Shown: positions 18,848 through 28,730, numbered from the stretch's first letter. The stretch: 35,103 bases of DNA from Actinomycetota bacterium (GCA_016870795.1 VGAJ01000009.1:1-35103); one strand, 5' to 3'. Made by a program: numbers and translations. The notes: generated by a model from the sequence alone, not told the origin.

Positions 18848-20334
18848 TATTTAGCTCCTAGCTTTGGAGCGGAATTTAGAATTGGTCCCTGCCACTTAGT
18901 ATTTAGCTTTGCTTCAAGGGCGGCGCCGACTTTATACATCAAATCATCTTTCATAGCTGGGGCCATTATTTGAAAACCAGCGGGCAGCCCATCTTCAGCG
19001 GCAAGTCCTGAAGGCAGAGACATGCCACCAATGCCGGCAAGGTTAGTTGGGATTGTTGCAATGTCATTTAAATACATCGCAATTGGATCATTGGACTTCT
19101 CGCCAATCTTAAATGCAGTCGTTGGCGCTGTCGGTGAAACTAAGACATCAGCTAATTTAAACGCGCTTTCAAAATCGCGTGATATTAGAGTTCTAACCTT
19201 CTGCGCGCTTCCATAATAGGCATCGTAGTAACCACTTGAGAGTGCATATGTTCCAAGGATTATTCTGCGCTTAACTTCCCTGCCAAAACCAATCTGTCTT
19301 GTGGCATTCATGACCTCTTCAGCAGAGCCCTGACCACTCCTTATTCCATAACGCATCGCATCAAAGCGAGCAAGATTTGAAGAGCATTCACTTGGTGCAA
19401 TTAAGTAATAAGCAGCTAGAGCATAATCAAAATACTTACAAGATACTTCTACAATCTCAGCGCCAAGTGATGCCAGAATATCTAGTGATTCATTAAATAA
19501 CTTTAATACTCCAGCTTGATAACCATCTCCTTGAAGTTCTTTAATAACGCCTATCTTCATTCCTTTTATATTTCCATTCTTAGCAGCGGCAACAACTGCT
19601 GGAACTGAGGCGTTGATGGAAGTTGAATCTAGAGGGTCATGGCCGGCAATTGCTTCATGTAGGTATGCCGCATCAAGAACAGTTCTAGCGCATGGTCCTG
19701 CTTGATCAAGAGATGATGAGAAGGCAACTAAGCCATATCTAGAAACTCCGCCATAAGTTGGCTTCACTCCAACAGTTCCTGTTACTGCAGCTGGCTGGCG
19801 AATTGATCCTCCAGTATCAGTCCCAATTGCAAGGGGTGCTTGAAATGATGCTAGAGATGCAGATGAGCCGCCGCCTGATCCGCCAGGGATGCGAGTTAAG
19901 TCCCAAGGATTTTTAGTGGGGCCATAAGCTGAATTTTCAGTTGATGAGCCCATAGCAAACTCATCCATATTGGTTTTACCTAAAATAACTATGCCATTTT
20001 CTTTTAACTTTCTAACAACTGTTGAATCATAAGGAGGGCGCCATCCCTCTAACATCTTTGAGCCACAAGTGGTAGGAATTCCTTTTTGAACTAGAACATC
20101 TTTAAGAGCTAGTGGCACTCCAGCTAAGGCAGAAAGTTTTTCGCCAGCACTTCTCTTTGCATCTACTTGGCTTGCCTGATCTAAAGCTCCCTGGGTATCA
20201 ACATGAAGAAAAGCGTGAACTTGTCCATCCACTTCACTTATCTGATTTAGATGCGCCTTCGTTAGTTCAACGCTTGTGATTTCGCCCTTGTTTAGCGCCT
20301 CTGCCATCTCAACTGCGCTCTTATTGATCATCAC
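18847..20334 (-). CDS. gatA: Asp/Glu-tRNA(Asn/Gln) amidotransferase subunit A (amidase)
   Basis: GatA releases ammonia from glutamine (or asparagine) for the amidotransferase. The 495-residue protein is an amidase-signature enzyme with the complete Ser-cisSer-Lys triad: K78 (PLALKDVL), S153 ([12 protein letters not shown]) and the nucleophile S177 ([12 protein letters not shown]). Numbering from the GTG at 20334 matches other GatA proteins closely. The next codon is an ATG (20331) that would give a protein one residue shorter, and both overlap the gatC TGA, so coupling holds either way. It ends with [21 protein letters not shown], a typical GatA C-terminal motif. Confidence 0.97.
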   Translation of the reverse strand: MMINKSAVEMAEALNKGEITSVELTKAHLNQISEVDGQVHAFLHVDTQGALDQASQVDAKRSAGEKLSALAGVPLALKDVLVQKGIPTTCGSKMLEGWRPPYDSTVVRKLKENGIVILGKTNMDEFAMGSSTENSAYGPTKNPWDLTRIPGGSGGGSSASLASFQAPLAIGTDTGGSIRQPAAVTGTVGVKPTYGGVSRYGLVAFSSSLDQAGPCARTVLDAAYLHEAIAGHDPLDSTSINASVPAVVAAAKNGNIKGMKIGVIKELQGDGYQAGVLKLFNESLDILASLGAEIVEVSCKYFDYALAAYYLIAPSECSSNLARFDAMRYGIRSGQGSAEEVMNATRQIGFGREVKRRIILGTYALSSGYYDAYYGSAQKVRTLISRDFESAFKLADVLVSPTAPTTAFKIGEKSNDPIAMYLNDIATIPTNLAGIGGMSLPSGLAAEDGLPAGFQIMAPAMKDDLMYKVGAALEAKLNTKWQGPILNSAPKLGAK

Positions 20335-20627
20335 TCTTCACCCAAAATCTGCGGAACTTTAAATCTCTGCTCCTCTTGCTCTGGAGCTCCAGAGAGAGCT
20401 TCCTGTGGAGTAAGACTTGGACGTACTACATCTTCTCGAAAGACATTTACAAGAGGTAGTGGGTGAGAAGTTGGTGGAACATCTTCGCCTGCAACCTCTT
20501 GAACTCGAGCAACTGCATCAAGAATTACGGAGAGTTCTTTAGCAAGACCAGCCAATTCATCTTCTGATAAATCAATGCGAGCTAACTTGGCTAGATTTGC
20601 CACATCATCGCGCGAGATATTGGACAT
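20331..20627 (-). CDS. gatC: Asp/Glu-tRNA(Asn/Gln) amidotransferase subunit C
   Basis: GatC is the small linker that wraps GatA and GatB. I chose the ATG at 20627 (98 residues, [20 protein letters not shown]) because TAAGGTG lies 6 nt upstream. A GTG three codons earlier (20636) sits inside that site and is less likely. Characteristic features are the N-terminal helix [17 protein letters not shown], the stretch [20 protein letters not shown], and the C-terminal FKVPQIL. The length is normal. It starts 38 nt after the proA stop on the same strand, so gatCAB may be read from the obgE-proBA transcript. Confidence 0.95.
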   Translation of the reverse strand: MSNISRDDVANLAKLARIDLSEDELAGLAKELSVILDAVARVQEVAGEDVPPTSHPLPLVNVFREDVVRPSLTPQEALSGAPEQEEQRFKVPQILGEE

Positions 20628-20665
20628 ATAGGTCACCTTACCGAAGAGCTATCGCTGCCAGCGAA

Positions 20666-21934
20666 TTACTTTCGGATCTGGCCATCTCCTCTCACAATCC
20701 ATGTGGTGGTGGTCATCTGCTCAAGACCCATCGGACCGCGAGCATGAAGCTTCTGATTTGAAATTCCAATCTCTGCGCCAAATCCCATCTCTTGGCCATC
20801 AGTAAATCTAGTAGAGGCATTGACCATAACTGCGGCGCAATCAGATAGAGCAATAAATCTCTCTGCGCTCTCATTTGATTCAGTGACAATTGCCTCTGTG
20901 TGATTGGTTCCATATTTCAAAATATGAGCAGCAGCGCTATCTAAATCAGATACAACTGCAACATTCATCTCTAATACACCGTACTCGGTAGACCAATTCT
21001 CTTCAGTGGCAAGGGATGCTGAAATTGAAAGGGAGTTAGCAACGCCAAGGCTTACTTGATCGCAATGCAGGATTACTCCCGCCTGATGGAGTTCTTTAAG
21101 AACAATTGGCAGAAACTCACTTGCTATCTCTTTATGAACCAGAAGCGTCTCTGCAGCATTACAAACACTAGGTCTATGAGTCTTTGAGTTAGTTACGATT
21201 GGAAGAGCTTTGGCAAAGTCAGCGCTCTTATCAATATAAACATGACAGACTCCAGCTCCAGTTTCAATAGTCGGCACAGTTGAATCATCAACAACCATAC
21301 GGATTAATTCTGCGCTTCCTCTAGGAATAACTAAATCAACTTTGCCTCGAGCATGAAGCAGGGCTCTGGTGGTATCACGATCACTTGAAGGAATTAATTG
21401 AATTACCTCACTTGATATATCTCCCGCCTCAAGTGCGCCTCTCATTACTTTAACCAATACCTCATTGCTTGCCTTGGCAGATGATGAGCCGCGAAGTAGC
21501 GCTGCATTTCCTGACATCAGAAGAATTACTGCAGCATCAACAGTTACATTTGGACGAGCCTCATAAACCATTCCAATAACCCCAAATGGCACAGTTACTT
21601 GAGTGAGTTTCAAACCATTACTTAGAGTTCGCTGCCTTAAAACAATTCCAAGTGGGTCATCAAGTGCTGCAACTTGGCGCGCCCCTGAGGCAATATCTTT
21701 GATTCGCTCTGGGTTTAAAGCTAGGCGATCAAGAAGTGATGAGTTAAGTCCATTAGCTTTCCCGCGCTCCATATCTAGCTTATTGGCTTCAAGGATCTCG
21801 CCCATATTGGCCTCAAGTGCATCTGCAATTGCAAGCAGTGCACCCTGTCTCTTGCTATAGCCAGCTGTTATTAGAGTCTTAGATGCTTTTTTTGCTTTAT
21901 CTGCTAGATCTGCAACTAATTGATCATTGCTCAT
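20666..21934 (-). CDS. proA: Gamma-glutamyl phosphate reductase
   Basis: ProA reduces gamma-glutamyl phosphate with NADPH to glutamate-5-semialdehyde, the second step to proline. The 422-residue protein is an aldehyde-dehydrogenase-fold enzyme with the N-terminal LADKAKKASKTL, the substrate-binding VPFGVIGMVYEARPNVTVDA (115-134), GSSSAKASN and the catalytic cysteine C258 in THRPSVCNAAETLL. GAEIGISNQKLHARGPMGLE near the end is a family hallmark. Its ATG overlaps the proB TGA by four bases (ATGA). In many actinobacteria nadD follows proA; here gatC does instead. Confidence 0.97.
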   Translation of the reverse strand: MSNDQLVADLADKAKKASKTLITAGYSKRQGALLAIADALEANMGEILEANKLDMERGKANGLNSSLLDRLALNPERIKDIASGARQVAALDDPLGIVLRQRTLSNGLKLTQVTVPFGVIGMVYEARPNVTVDAAVILLMSGNAALLRGSSSAKASNEVLVKVMRGALEAGDISSEVIQLIPSSDRDTTRALLHARGKVDLVIPRGSAELIRMVVDDSTVPTIETGAGVCHVYIDKSADFAKALPIVTNSKTHRPSVCNAAETLLVHKEIASEFLPIVLKELHQAGVILHCDQVSLGVANSLSISASLATEENWSTEYGVLEMNVAVVSDLDSAAAHILKYGTNHTEAIVTESNESAERFIALSDCAAVMVNASTRFTDGQEMGFGAEIGISNQKLHARGPMGLEQMTTTTWIVRGDGQIRK

Positions 21935-23043
21935 AACAGCACCATGTCATCGCGGTGGACCAATTCTCGCTCATATTCAGGCCCTAATTCTTTCGCAAGA
22001 TCTTTAGTGGAGCGTCCAAGCATTGCTGGAATTTCTGAAGAATCAAAGGCAACTAAGCCGCGGGCAACGATGCTGCCATCTTCGGCTGTTATTTCAACAG
22101 TGTCTCCTGAGCTAAATTCCCCTTCAACAGCTTTTACTCCAGCAGGAAGAAGTGAGGTGCCACGCTCACGCAGCGCGCTAACAGCGCCTGCATCGATAAT
22201 TAATCTTCCACTGCTACTTGCCGCATGCGCTAACCAGAGCAGACGAGAAGACTTCTTATCTGTTGATGCAACAAAGAATGTTCCAAGTTCGGCTCCAGTA
22301 AATGCTTGGGAAACATCAGCAAGACAGGTTAATAACATTGGAATTCCAGCTTGGGTTGAAATTCGCGCAGCTTCAATCTTTGTAACCATCCCGCCACTGC
22401 CAACTTTAGATCCGGCTCCCCCAATTTGGGCCGCTGCTAACTCTGCAAGGGAATCAACTTGAGAGATTTTCTTAGCTCCAGCCTCTTTTGGATTAGCGTC
22501 ATAGAGCGCATCAACATCGCTAACAAGTACCAATAAGTCTGCTCCAATTAGGTGAGAAACTAAAGCAGCGATTCGATCGTTATCACCAAATCTAATCTCT
22601 TGTGTTCCAACTGAATCATTCTCATTAATAATTGGAACAACACCTAGCGCAAGTAATTTAAAGAGAGTGCGCTGCGCATTTTGATAATGAGATCTACGGA
22701 CAATGTCTTCAATAGTTAAAAGCACTTGCGAGGCAATGATTTTATGTTTTCTTAACGCTTCGGTATAGCTATGAATCAATAGCCCCTGGCCAACAGATGC
22801 TGCTGCTTGTTGCGTTGCAAGATCGGCAGGCCTCTTACCTAGCCCAAGAGGAGCAAGACCTGCAGCAATTGCTCCTGATGAAACAACAACAACTTCTCTA
22901 CCCTGCTCTTTTAATTCAGCAACTGCTGCTGCCAATTTAGTGACGGCAGCGCTGTCAAGGCCGGCGCCATCTTCACCAGTAAGAGTTGAGGAGCCGATTT
23001 TGATAACTATTCGCTTTGCTTTGATAACTGCATCGCGATTCAT
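21931..23043 (-). CDS. proB: Glutamate 5-kinase
   Basis: ProB phosphorylates glutamate to start proline synthesis and is normally feedback-inhibited by proline. I chose the ATG at 23043 (370 residues, [19 protein letters not shown]), which overlaps the obgE TGA by four bases. The frame extends 19 codons further into obgE but with no family character. The amino-acid-kinase domain (about 10-255) shows [32 protein letters not shown] and [14 protein letters not shown]-terminal PUA domain (about 275-360) is present ([20 protein letters not shown]), as in long ProB forms. Confidence 0.96.
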   Translation of the reverse strand: MNRDAVIKAKRIVIKIGSSTLTGEDGAGLDSAAVTKLAAAVAELKEQGREVVVVSSGAIAAGLAPLGLGKRPADLATQQAAASVGQGLLIHSYTEALRKHKIIASQVLLTIEDIVRRSHYQNAQRTLFKLLALGVVPIINENDSVGTQEIRFGDNDRIAALVSHLIGADLLVLVSDVDALYDANPKEAGAKKISQVDSLAELAAAQIGGAGSKVGSGGMVTKIEAARISTQAGIPMLLTCLADVSQAFTGAELGTFFVASTDKKSSRLLWLAHAASSSGRLIIDAGAVSALRERGTSLLPAGVKAVEGEFSSGDTVEITAEDGSIVARGLVAFDSSEIPAMLGRSTKDLAKELGPEYERELVHRDDMVLL

Positions 23044-24518
23044 CTCTGCTCCTCCATTTCTACTCCTGGATCTGTTGGATCTTCCACCTTGTACTCCCAT
23101 TGCTGGGCTAATTCTTCATCATCTAATTGATCAATTGCCTCTTCATCAAACTTCTCCCATCCGCGCGGGATACGCATGTCATCGCCGCGAGGTCCTGATA
23201 GAAGTTCGGCGCCTGCCTCAATAGTTGGCTCCCAATCAAAGATCACTGCATCATCACCAAGACCAATACGTACTTCATCGCCTTGTTTGGCCCCCAATTT
23301 AAAGAGTTCTTTTTCTACACCCAAACTTGCTAGACGATCTGCAAGATATCCGACAGCTTCAGCATTACTAAAGTTTGTTTGATGAACCCATCTCTCAGGA
23401 CGTGAACCAATAACGGTGAATGAGCCATCATCATTAGCCATAGTCTTAAAGCCAACATCATCAAATGGAGTTGGGCGAAGCACAATCTTTACCTTCTCTT
23501 GTGCGCTCTCCTGCTTTCTATGTTCTGCAACTAACTTAGCCATGGCATATAGAAGTTGTTCAAGTCCAATTCTTGATGCAGCTGAGATCTGAAAAACCTC
23601 ATATCCCATCTTTTTTAACGTTGGCTCGACCATATCTGCCATTGCTTTAGCATCAGGAAGATCAACTTTATTAAGAGCAATGATTCGAGGTCTGGTGCTT
23701 AAGTCCTCTGCATACTTCTTTAATTCATCTTCAATTACTTCAAAATCTCTAACTGGATCGCGCTCGGTCTCCAGCGTTCCACAATCGAGAACATGTACTA
23801 AAGCTGCGCAGCGCTCAACATGGCGAAGAAATTGCAAGCCAAGACCTTTTCCTTGCGAAGCACCTGGTATCAAACCTGGAACATCTGCAACAGTAAATCT
23901 CGCCTCTCCTGCCTGAACAACTCCAAGATTTGGGGCAAGTGTTGTAAATGGATAATCAGCAATCTTTGGTCTTGCAGCAGAAATAGCTGCAACTAAAGAT
24001 GATTTACCAGCGCTTGGATAACCAATTAAACCAATATCTGCAACAGATTTAAGTTCTAAAACTAAAGTTCGTTTTTCGCCAGGTTCACCAAGGAGAGCAA
24101 AACCTGGAGCTCTGCGTCGGTTTGAGGCAAGTGCATTATTGCCAAGACCACCTAAACCACCTTTGGCTGCAATAAATCTTGTTCCATTACCTACTAGATC
24201 TGCCAAGATGCGGCCTTCTTTATTCATCACAACTGTTCCATTAGGAACACCAAGAATTAAATCTTCGCCATCAGGACCATTTTTTAGCGCGCCATATCCC
24301 TGTCTTCCCGAGCTAGCGCTGCGATGTGGTGAGTGATGAAAATCCAGCAAGGTAGTAACACTTGGATCAACAACCAAAATAATGTCGCCGCCTCTTCCAC
24401 CGCTGCCCCCATCAGGGCCGCCAAGTGGAACGAATTTTTCACGGTGCACAGAGACGCAGCCATCTCCACCTTTTCCTGCTGCGGCATGAAGAGTCACGCG
24501 ATCAACGAAGGTTGTCAT
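23040..24518 (-). CDS. obgE: GTPase Obg (CgtA)
   Basis: Obg is an essential ribosome-associated GTPase of 50S assembly and stress control. The 492-residue protein has the glycine-rich Obg domain (1-160, with [20 protein letters not shown] and [10 protein letters not shown]), the G domain with P-loop GYPSAGKSS (166-174), switch region [15 protein letters not shown] (212-215) and NKVD (283-286). The C-terminal OCT domain (about 345-430) follows, with an acidic tail (ending [13 protein letters not shown]) as in other actinobacterial Obg. It follows the rpmA terminator and overlaps proB by 4 nt. Expression must come from readthrough or a weak promoter in the short gap, since no clear -35/-10 pair was found there. 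Confidence 0.98.
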   Translation of the reverse strand: MTTFVDRVTLHAAAGKGGDGCVSVHREKFVPLGGPDGGSGGRGGDIILVVDPSVTTLLDFHHSPHRSASSGRQGYGALKNGPDGEDLILGVPNGTVVMNKEGRILADLVGNGTRFIAAKGGLGGLGNNALASNRRRAPGFALLGEPGEKRTLVLELKSVADIGLIGYPSAGKSSLVAAISAARPKIADYPFTTLAPNLGVVQAGEARFTVADVPGLIPGASQGKGLGLQFLRHVERCAALVHVLDCGTLETERDPVRDFEVIEDELKKYAEDLSTRPRIIALNKVDLPDAKAMADMVEPTLKKMGYEVFQISAASRIGLEQLLYAMAKLVAEHRKQESAQEKVKIVLRPTPFDDVGFKTMANDDGSFTVIGSRPERWVHQTNFSNAEAVGYLADRLASLGVEKELFKLGAKQGDEVRIGLGDDAVIFDWEPTIEAGAELLSGPRGDDMRIPRGWEKFDEEAIDQLDDEELAQQWEYKVEDPTDPGVEMEEQR

Positions 24519-24554
24519 CTGACTCTTGCCTTTCTATAAATTAGGTGGATAAGT

Positions 24555-24583
24555 AAAAAGCGGGCCCGTATGCACGGACCCGC
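24555..24583 (-). terminator. Intrinsic terminator after rplU-rpmA
   Basis: A 10-bp GC-rich stem (24560-24569 with 24574-24583, 4 nt loop) is followed in the minus sense by UUUUU (24559-24555). One pair is a G-U wobble in minus-strand RNA and would be a C/A mismatch in plus-strand RNA, so the hairpin is built for the minus direction. An A-run precedes the stem. It lies 20 nt after the rpmA stop and should end most rplU-rpmA transcripts before obgE. Confidence 0.88.
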
Positions 24584-24603
24584 AATTTTTTAAAGTCCGT
24601 TGC

Positions 24604-24858
24604 TTAGGAAACCGGGACGATATTTACAACGCGACGACCACGAGCACTGCCAAACTCCACTGAACCTGAAGCAAGTGCAAATAGCGTGTCATCTTTTCCG
24701 ATTCCTACATTCTTACCTGGGTGGAACTTGGTGCCACGCTGGCGAACGAGAATCTCACCGCTGTTAACTACCTGACCACCAAATCTTTTGATTCCAAGAA
24801 ATTGTGCATTGGAATCGCGACCATTTCGGGTTGAGGAGACGCCTTTTTTCGATGCCAT
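24604..24858 (-). CDS. rpmA: 50S ribosomal protein L27
   Basis: L27 lies near the peptidyl-transferase centre. The 84-residue product starts [20 protein letters not shown] and shows [20 protein letters not shown] and [20 protein letters not shown], all canonical. There is no firmicute-type cleavable N-terminal extension. It begins 14 nt after the rplU stop and is followed by a strong terminator. Confidence 0.98.
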   Translation of the reverse strand: MASKKGVSSTRNGRDSNAQFLGIKRFGGQVVNSGEILVRQRGTKFHPGKNVGIGKDDTLFALASGSVEFGSARGRRVVNIVPVS

Positions 24859-24872
24859 TTATGCCAACCCCT

Positions 24873-25187
24873 TTACTTCACACCATTAATCGCAGTGATT
24901 TTCACGCGAGTGTTTTTGGAACGAAAACCCTGACGACGGCGATAGCCAGTCTTATTCTTAAAGCGCAAGATATGAATCTTTGGACCCTTAACCTCTGAAA
25001 TAACTTCTCCAGTTACTTTAACTCCAGAGAGCAGCTTTGGATCACTTGTTACTGCTGATCCATCGACAACTAATACAGCAGGAAATGAAACGGTGGAACC
25101 AGCAGCTGCATCAATACGATCAACAAAGAGAGTATCGCCTACAGCGACCTTCTCCTGGCGACCGCCAGCTTTAACTATTGCGTACAC
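24873..25187 (-). CDS. rplU: 50S ribosomal protein L21
   Basis: L21 binds 23S rRNA in the large subunit. The 104-residue product starts [20 protein letters not shown] and ends [19 protein letters not shown], the standard L21 signature region. The start is GTG with AAGGA about 6 nt upstream. A promoter and a short leader of about 50 nt precede it in the 95 bp gap after rne. It forms the usual rplU-rpmA pair ahead of obgE. Confidence 0.98.
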   Translation of the reverse strand: MYAIVKAGGRQEKVAVGDTLFVDRIDAAAGSTVSFPAVLVVDGSAVTSDPKLLSGVKVTGEVISEVKGPKIHILRFKNKTGYRRRQGFRSKNTRVKITAINGVK

Positions 25188-25246
25188 AATGGTCCTTCCA
25201 TTTCTTTATCTACTCTTGCCAAAGACCCTTATCGGGGCAGGGGCAT

Positions 25247-25276
25247 AGGTTACGGATTGAGCCTATCTAGGGTCAA
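25247..25276 (-). promoter_or_regulatory. Probable promoter of rplU-rpmA
   Basis: In the minus sense TTGACC (25271-25276) is followed after 18 nt by TAACCT (25247-25252). This gives a start near 25240 and a ~50 nt leader with a small CCC/GGG hairpin (within 25215-25240). The pair starts just past the rne stop, so L21/L27 can be made independently of rne. Confidence 0.55.
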
Positions 25277-25282
25277 ACTGAG

Positions 25283-27382
25283 TTAGGCCGTTACAACTCC
25301 AGAGCTGGCAGCCCTGCGTTTACGCCTGCCAAAGCCTTTCTTTTGGCCAGAATCTCCATCTTTTTTGGCCGGAGTCACATCTTCATCCAGGCTTTCTTTC
25401 TCATCACTTTCTGAATCATCAGATGAGAGGTTCTCCTCTTTATTGACCTTTGCTGGAACAAATTCACGATCAAGGCTCTTCTTATTAACTGGCTCCATGT
25501 GAACATGAATGCCTCGACCACCACAACTATCACAAGTTGTAGAGAAGGCTTCAATTAGCCCTTGGCCAACTCTCTTTCGAGTCATTTGAACTAAACCAAG
25601 TGATGTTACTTCAGCTACTTGATGCTTAGTTCTATCTCTTCCTAAACACTCAACTAATCTGCGTAGTACCTGCTCGCGATTTGATTCTAAAATCATATCG
25701 ATAAAGTCGATAACGATAATTCCACCCAAATCTCGAAGCCTTAATTGACGAGCAATTTCCTCTGCTGCTTCAAGGTTATTTTTAGTGACAGTCTCTTCTA
25801 GATTTCCACCCTTACCGATGAACTTTCCAGTATTAACATCAATAACCACCATAGCCTCAGTGCGATCAATAACTAATGAGCCTCCAGATGGCAGATAGAC
25901 CTTACGGTCAAGTGCCTTAGCCAGCTGCTCTTCAATTCTATTTTCAACAAAGAGATCATTGCCTTGGCTGTATTTTTCAATCTTTGTTAAGAGCTCAGGG
26001 GCGATATGTCCAAGATAATTATTAATATCATCCCAAGCATCGCCTCCTTGTACTGTGAGCTTGCGGAAATCTTCATTGAAGATATCTCTAATTACTCGAA
26101 CCGTTAGATCAGGCTCACCATAAAGAAGTGATGGGGCTGAGGTACTGGTGTCTTCAGACTTTGCCTTAATGTCATCCCATTGCGCCTTTAGGCGGATCAC
26201 ATCGCGAGTAAGCTCTTCATCGCTTGCTCCTTCGGCAGCAGTTCTAACAATTACGCCCTCTTCATCAGTGATTAGACCTTTGAGAATTTCCTTTAAGCGG
26301 GAGCGCTCAGTATCTGCAAGTCGTCTTGAGATTCCGCTCATTCCCCCGCCTGGCACATAAACCAAATAACGACCAGGAAGTGAGATCTGACTGGTTAGTC
26401 GAGCTCCCTTCTGACCAATTGGGTCTTTAGTTACTTGAACTAATACTGATTGACCAGTTTTTAGAACTTTCTCAATCTTTCGCTCTTGATTATCAGCAAG
26501 ACCTGCTGCATCCCAATTAACTTCGCCAGCATATAAAACTGCATTTCGTCCCTTGCCGATATCAACGAAGGCAGCTTCCATCGAAGGTAAAACGTTCTGG
26601 ACTTTTCCAAGATATACGTTTCCAACATAGGAGATATTGCTATTGCGATTGACATAGTGCTCAACCAAAACCTTATCTTCTAAAATTGCAATCTGAGTTC
26701 TATCGCCTTGCTGGCGAACCAACATCTCGCGATCTACAGATTCACGTCTTGCAAGAAATTCAGCATCGGTAAGAATTGTGCCGCGACGACGATTTTCACG
26801 ATAATCGTTATATCTATTTTTTTCTCGTCCTCTATCTCTATCGCGATCTTTAAAGCGACGAGGTGGGCGATCAAAGCTCTTCTTCTCTCTAACCGGCTTT
26901 TCTTGAACCGGACGAGGCTCGCGTACTTTAACTACAGTTAATACGCCATCTTCTTCAATCTTTTCACCTGGAGCTACACCTTCAGCCCCTGAGCGACGAC
27001 GGCGTCGGCGTTTCTTAAATCCAACGCTGCCTTGAGAATCACTACTTGGGCCCTGGCTTAACTCTGAACTAGTTTTAGGGCTTTCATCTTTTTCTAACCT
27101 GCGACGAGAACGGCCTCCCCTGCGACGACGGCGTCGGCGATTTTCTCTCTCCGCCTCTCTCTCGCCAGAGACTTCAGCTGAGCTCTTTGCAGCAGGTTTT
27201 GTTGTAGCTGCCTGTGCCTTTGGGGCGGCAGCAACGGGAGCTGCTTGAAATATTGGAGCTGGAATTACCCCGGCTTTTGATTTCTTCTCTTTAGCAGCAG
27301 GAGCGCTCTCGCTCTGCTCTATTGCCTTACTCGCGCTTTTCTTTACAGCGCGCTTACGCACTTTTTTTGGCTCTTCGGCCAT
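25283..27382 (-). CDS. rne: Ribonuclease E/G
   Basis: RNase E/G is the main single-strand endoribonuclease for mRNA decay and rRNA/tRNA maturation. The 699-residue protein has a ~210-residue disordered, highly basic N-terminal extension with runs of Arg (about 82-95, 124-130, 170-200), as in other actinobacteria. It continues with the S1 domain (about 240-290, NVYLGKVQNVLPSMEAAFVD), the 5'-sensor/RNase H-like region, and the catalytic DNase I-like domain with metal ligands D515 (VVIDVNTGK) and D559 (IVIDFIDM). A Zn-link CxxC follows (C617, C620 in TCDSCGGRG). The C-terminus is Ser/Glu-rich and ends in a basic patch (KKGFGRRKRR). It is shorter than many actinobacterial RNase E proteins. A structured leader lies upstream (separate entry). 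Confidence 0.95.
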   Translation of the reverse strand: MAEEPKKVRKRAVKKSASKAIEQSESAPAAKEKKSKAGVIPAPIFQAAPVAAAPKAQAATTKPAAKSSAEVSGEREAERENRRRRRRRGGRSRRRLEKDESPKTSSELSQGPSSDSQGSVGFKKRRRRRRSGAEGVAPGEKIEEDGVLTVVKVREPRPVQEKPVREKKSFDRPPRRFKDRDRDRGREKNRYNDYRENRRRGTILTDAEFLARRESVDREMLVRQQGDRTQIAILEDKVLVEHYVNRNSNISYVGNVYLGKVQNVLPSMEAAFVDIGKGRNAVLYAGEVNWDAAGLADNQERKIEKVLKTGQSVLVQVTKDPIGQKGARLTSQISLPGRYLVYVPGGGMSGISRRLADTERSRLKEILKGLITDEEGVIVRTAAEGASDEELTRDVIRLKAQWDDIKAKSEDTSTSAPSLLYGEPDLTVRVIRDIFNEDFRKLTVQGGDAWDDINNYLGHIAPELLTKIEKYSQGNDLFVENRIEEQLAKALDRKVYLPSGGSLVIDRTEAMVVIDVNTGKFIGKGGNLEETVTKNNLEAAEEIARQLRLRDLGGIIVIDFIDMILESNREQVLRRLVECLGRDRTKHQVAEVTSLGLVQMTRKRVGQGLIEAFSTTCDSCGGRGIHVHMEPVNKKSLDREFVPAKVNKEENLSSDDSESDEKESLDEDVTPAKKDGDSGQKKGFGRRKRRAASSGVVTA

Positions 27383-27587
27383 ACGATCAAATCCTTCTTA
27401 TAAGTTTTCATAAACGCTTTTGTTAAAAGCATTTGCTAAAAAATCTGTGGTGACGCCTTTTTTTCCGGATCTGCCGACCGCACCTAAAGAGCGGTCTTGG
27501 CGACCTCAAGAACCTGAGGCGACTTCGAACTGGGAAAGTATGGCAGATAGTTAAAGCCTTCGCCTAATTAGGCGCAAAAAGCAGCGC
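27383..27587 (-). promoter_or_regulatory. Structured rodA-rne spacer / rne 5' leader
   Basis: The 205 bp gap contains, in transcript order on the minus strand: a perfect CGCCTAATTAGGCG palindrome (27561-27574) 13 nt after the rodA stop; a 5-bp hairpin CCTCA/TGAGG (27504-27508 with 27515-27519); a 6-bp hairpin GACCGC/GCGGTC (27476-27481 with 27491-27496, 9 nt loop); an A7 run and a T6 run about 13 nt apart; and a GCTTTT/AAAAGC hairpin (27416-27430). The first has no U-tail. Autoregulation of RNase E through its 5' leader is established in enterobacteria; a comparable role here is inference. No credible small ORF was seen. Confidence 0.45.
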
Positions 27588-28730
27588 TTATCGCGTCCTT
27601 TGATAGACGTTTTGCAATAGGCCAATAGCGATTAAATTGGCAAACATTGCAGAGCCCCCATAGGAGAGAAATAGGAGTGGAACCCCGGTCATTGGCATAA
27701 GCCCCATCGTCATTCCAACATTTTCAAAGATTTGAAATGAGAACCAAGCAACAACACCGATACAGACCATTTTGCCAAAGAGATCTGTGGTAGCTCTTGC
27801 GATAGCAAAGGCTCGCATCAATACTATGAAATAAAGTAGCAAAATAAATGAAGAACCAAGAAAACCTAATTCCTCGCCCGCGACTGTAAAAATAAAGTCT
27901 GTCTGTTGCTCTGGAACAAATCGTCCATTGGTCTGCGGTCCATCAAACAAACCTTTACCAAGTAATCCGCCTGAACCAATAGTGATACGAGCTTGTCTTA
28001 ATTGATAGCCACTTGCCTGCGGATCTGCTGACGGATCAACAAAAGATTTTAGGCGACTTAATTGATACTCACTCACTTCGCCGCTAGCAATTGCAATATA
28101 GACGCCAGCTACTCCGGCAATTAGAAGTCCAATCACCCAATAAAGAGATGCGCCGGAGAGTGCAATCATTGTTATCACCGCTGCAGAGATAATTAGCACA
28201 GTTCCTAAATCTGGCTGAGCAACAATCAAAATAATTGGAAGCGTTGCAACTCCTAGCGCTTGCAAGACCTGCCTATCACTTGGTCGATCCTCTCCTGCCA
28301 TGCGCTCTGAGAGAATGAGAGCCATTCCAACAATAATTGAAATCTTTGCTAGCTCTGCTGGCTGAAATTGCAAGCCCCCTGGAAATGAAATCCAAGAGCG
28401 AGCGCCATTAACTGTTGAACCAAGTCCAGGAATCAATACTGCAATAAGACCTAATACGCCAAAGCCCCAGAGAAATGGTGTGTAGGCCCGAAGAAGGCGG
28501 TAATCAATAAGAGTTGTGCCATAGGCCAGTGCAATACCAATAATGACATTAACTATCTGGCGCTTTAGGTAGTACTGCGGATCTAGTCCATTAGCAGCAA
28601 ACCAATCTCTAGTTGCGGCATAGACCAAGACAATGCCAATCAAGAGCAGCATAAATACTGCCAAGTTCAAGACTTGATCTGTTCCTGCAAAGAATCCTTT
28701 CTTACTCTGACCTCTTAGGGAAATTTTCAT
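27588..28730 (-). CDS. rodA: SEDS peptidoglycan glycosyltransferase RodA
   Basis: RodA polymerises lipid II into glycan strands for lateral wall growth, in complex with PBP2. The 380-residue protein is almost all membrane segments (about ten). It has the family landmarks TVNGARSWISFPGGLQFQPA (108-127), ISIIVGMALILSE, AQPDLGTVLIISA, GSGGLLGKGLFDGPQ, FVPEQQTDFIFTVAGEELGF (the conserved periplasmic loop) and GVPLLFLSYGGSAM near the C-terminus. I call it RodA rather than FtsW because of its overlap with the PBP2 gene (ATGA, 4 nt) and the mre context. Confidence 0.96.
   Translation of the reverse strand: MKISLRGQSKKGFFAGTDQVLNLAVFMLLLIGIVLVYAATRDWFAANGLDPQYYLKRQIVNVIIGIALAYGTTLIDYRLLRAYTPFLWGFGVLGLIAVLIPGLGSTVNGARSWISFPGGLQFQPAELAKISIIVGMALILSERMAGEDRPSDRQVLQALGVATLPIILIVAQPDLGTVLIISAAVITMIALSGASLYWVIGLLIAGVAGVYIAIASGEVSEYQLSRLKSFVDPSADPQASGYQLRQARITIGSGGLLGKGLFDGPQTNGRFVPEQQTDFIFTVAGEELGFLGSSFILLLYFIVLMRAFAIARATTDLFGKMVCIGVVAWFSFQIFENVGMTMGLMPMTGVPLLFLSYGGSAMFANLIAIGLLQNVYQRTR

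Noticed and set aside
21920-22462. Long plus-strand ORF opposite proB
   Set aside because: It is a shadow of the proB reading frame with Ser/Ala/Pro-rich composition and no motif.
23044-23100. Upstream start for proB inside obgE
   Set aside because: The extra 19 residues (Arg/Ser/Gly-rich) match no glutamate kinase and would lie wholly in obgE; the ATGA overlap at 23043 is the natural start.
27520-27540. tRNA-like GTTCGA in the rne leader
   Set aside because: No acceptor, D or anticodon stems can be formed around it.
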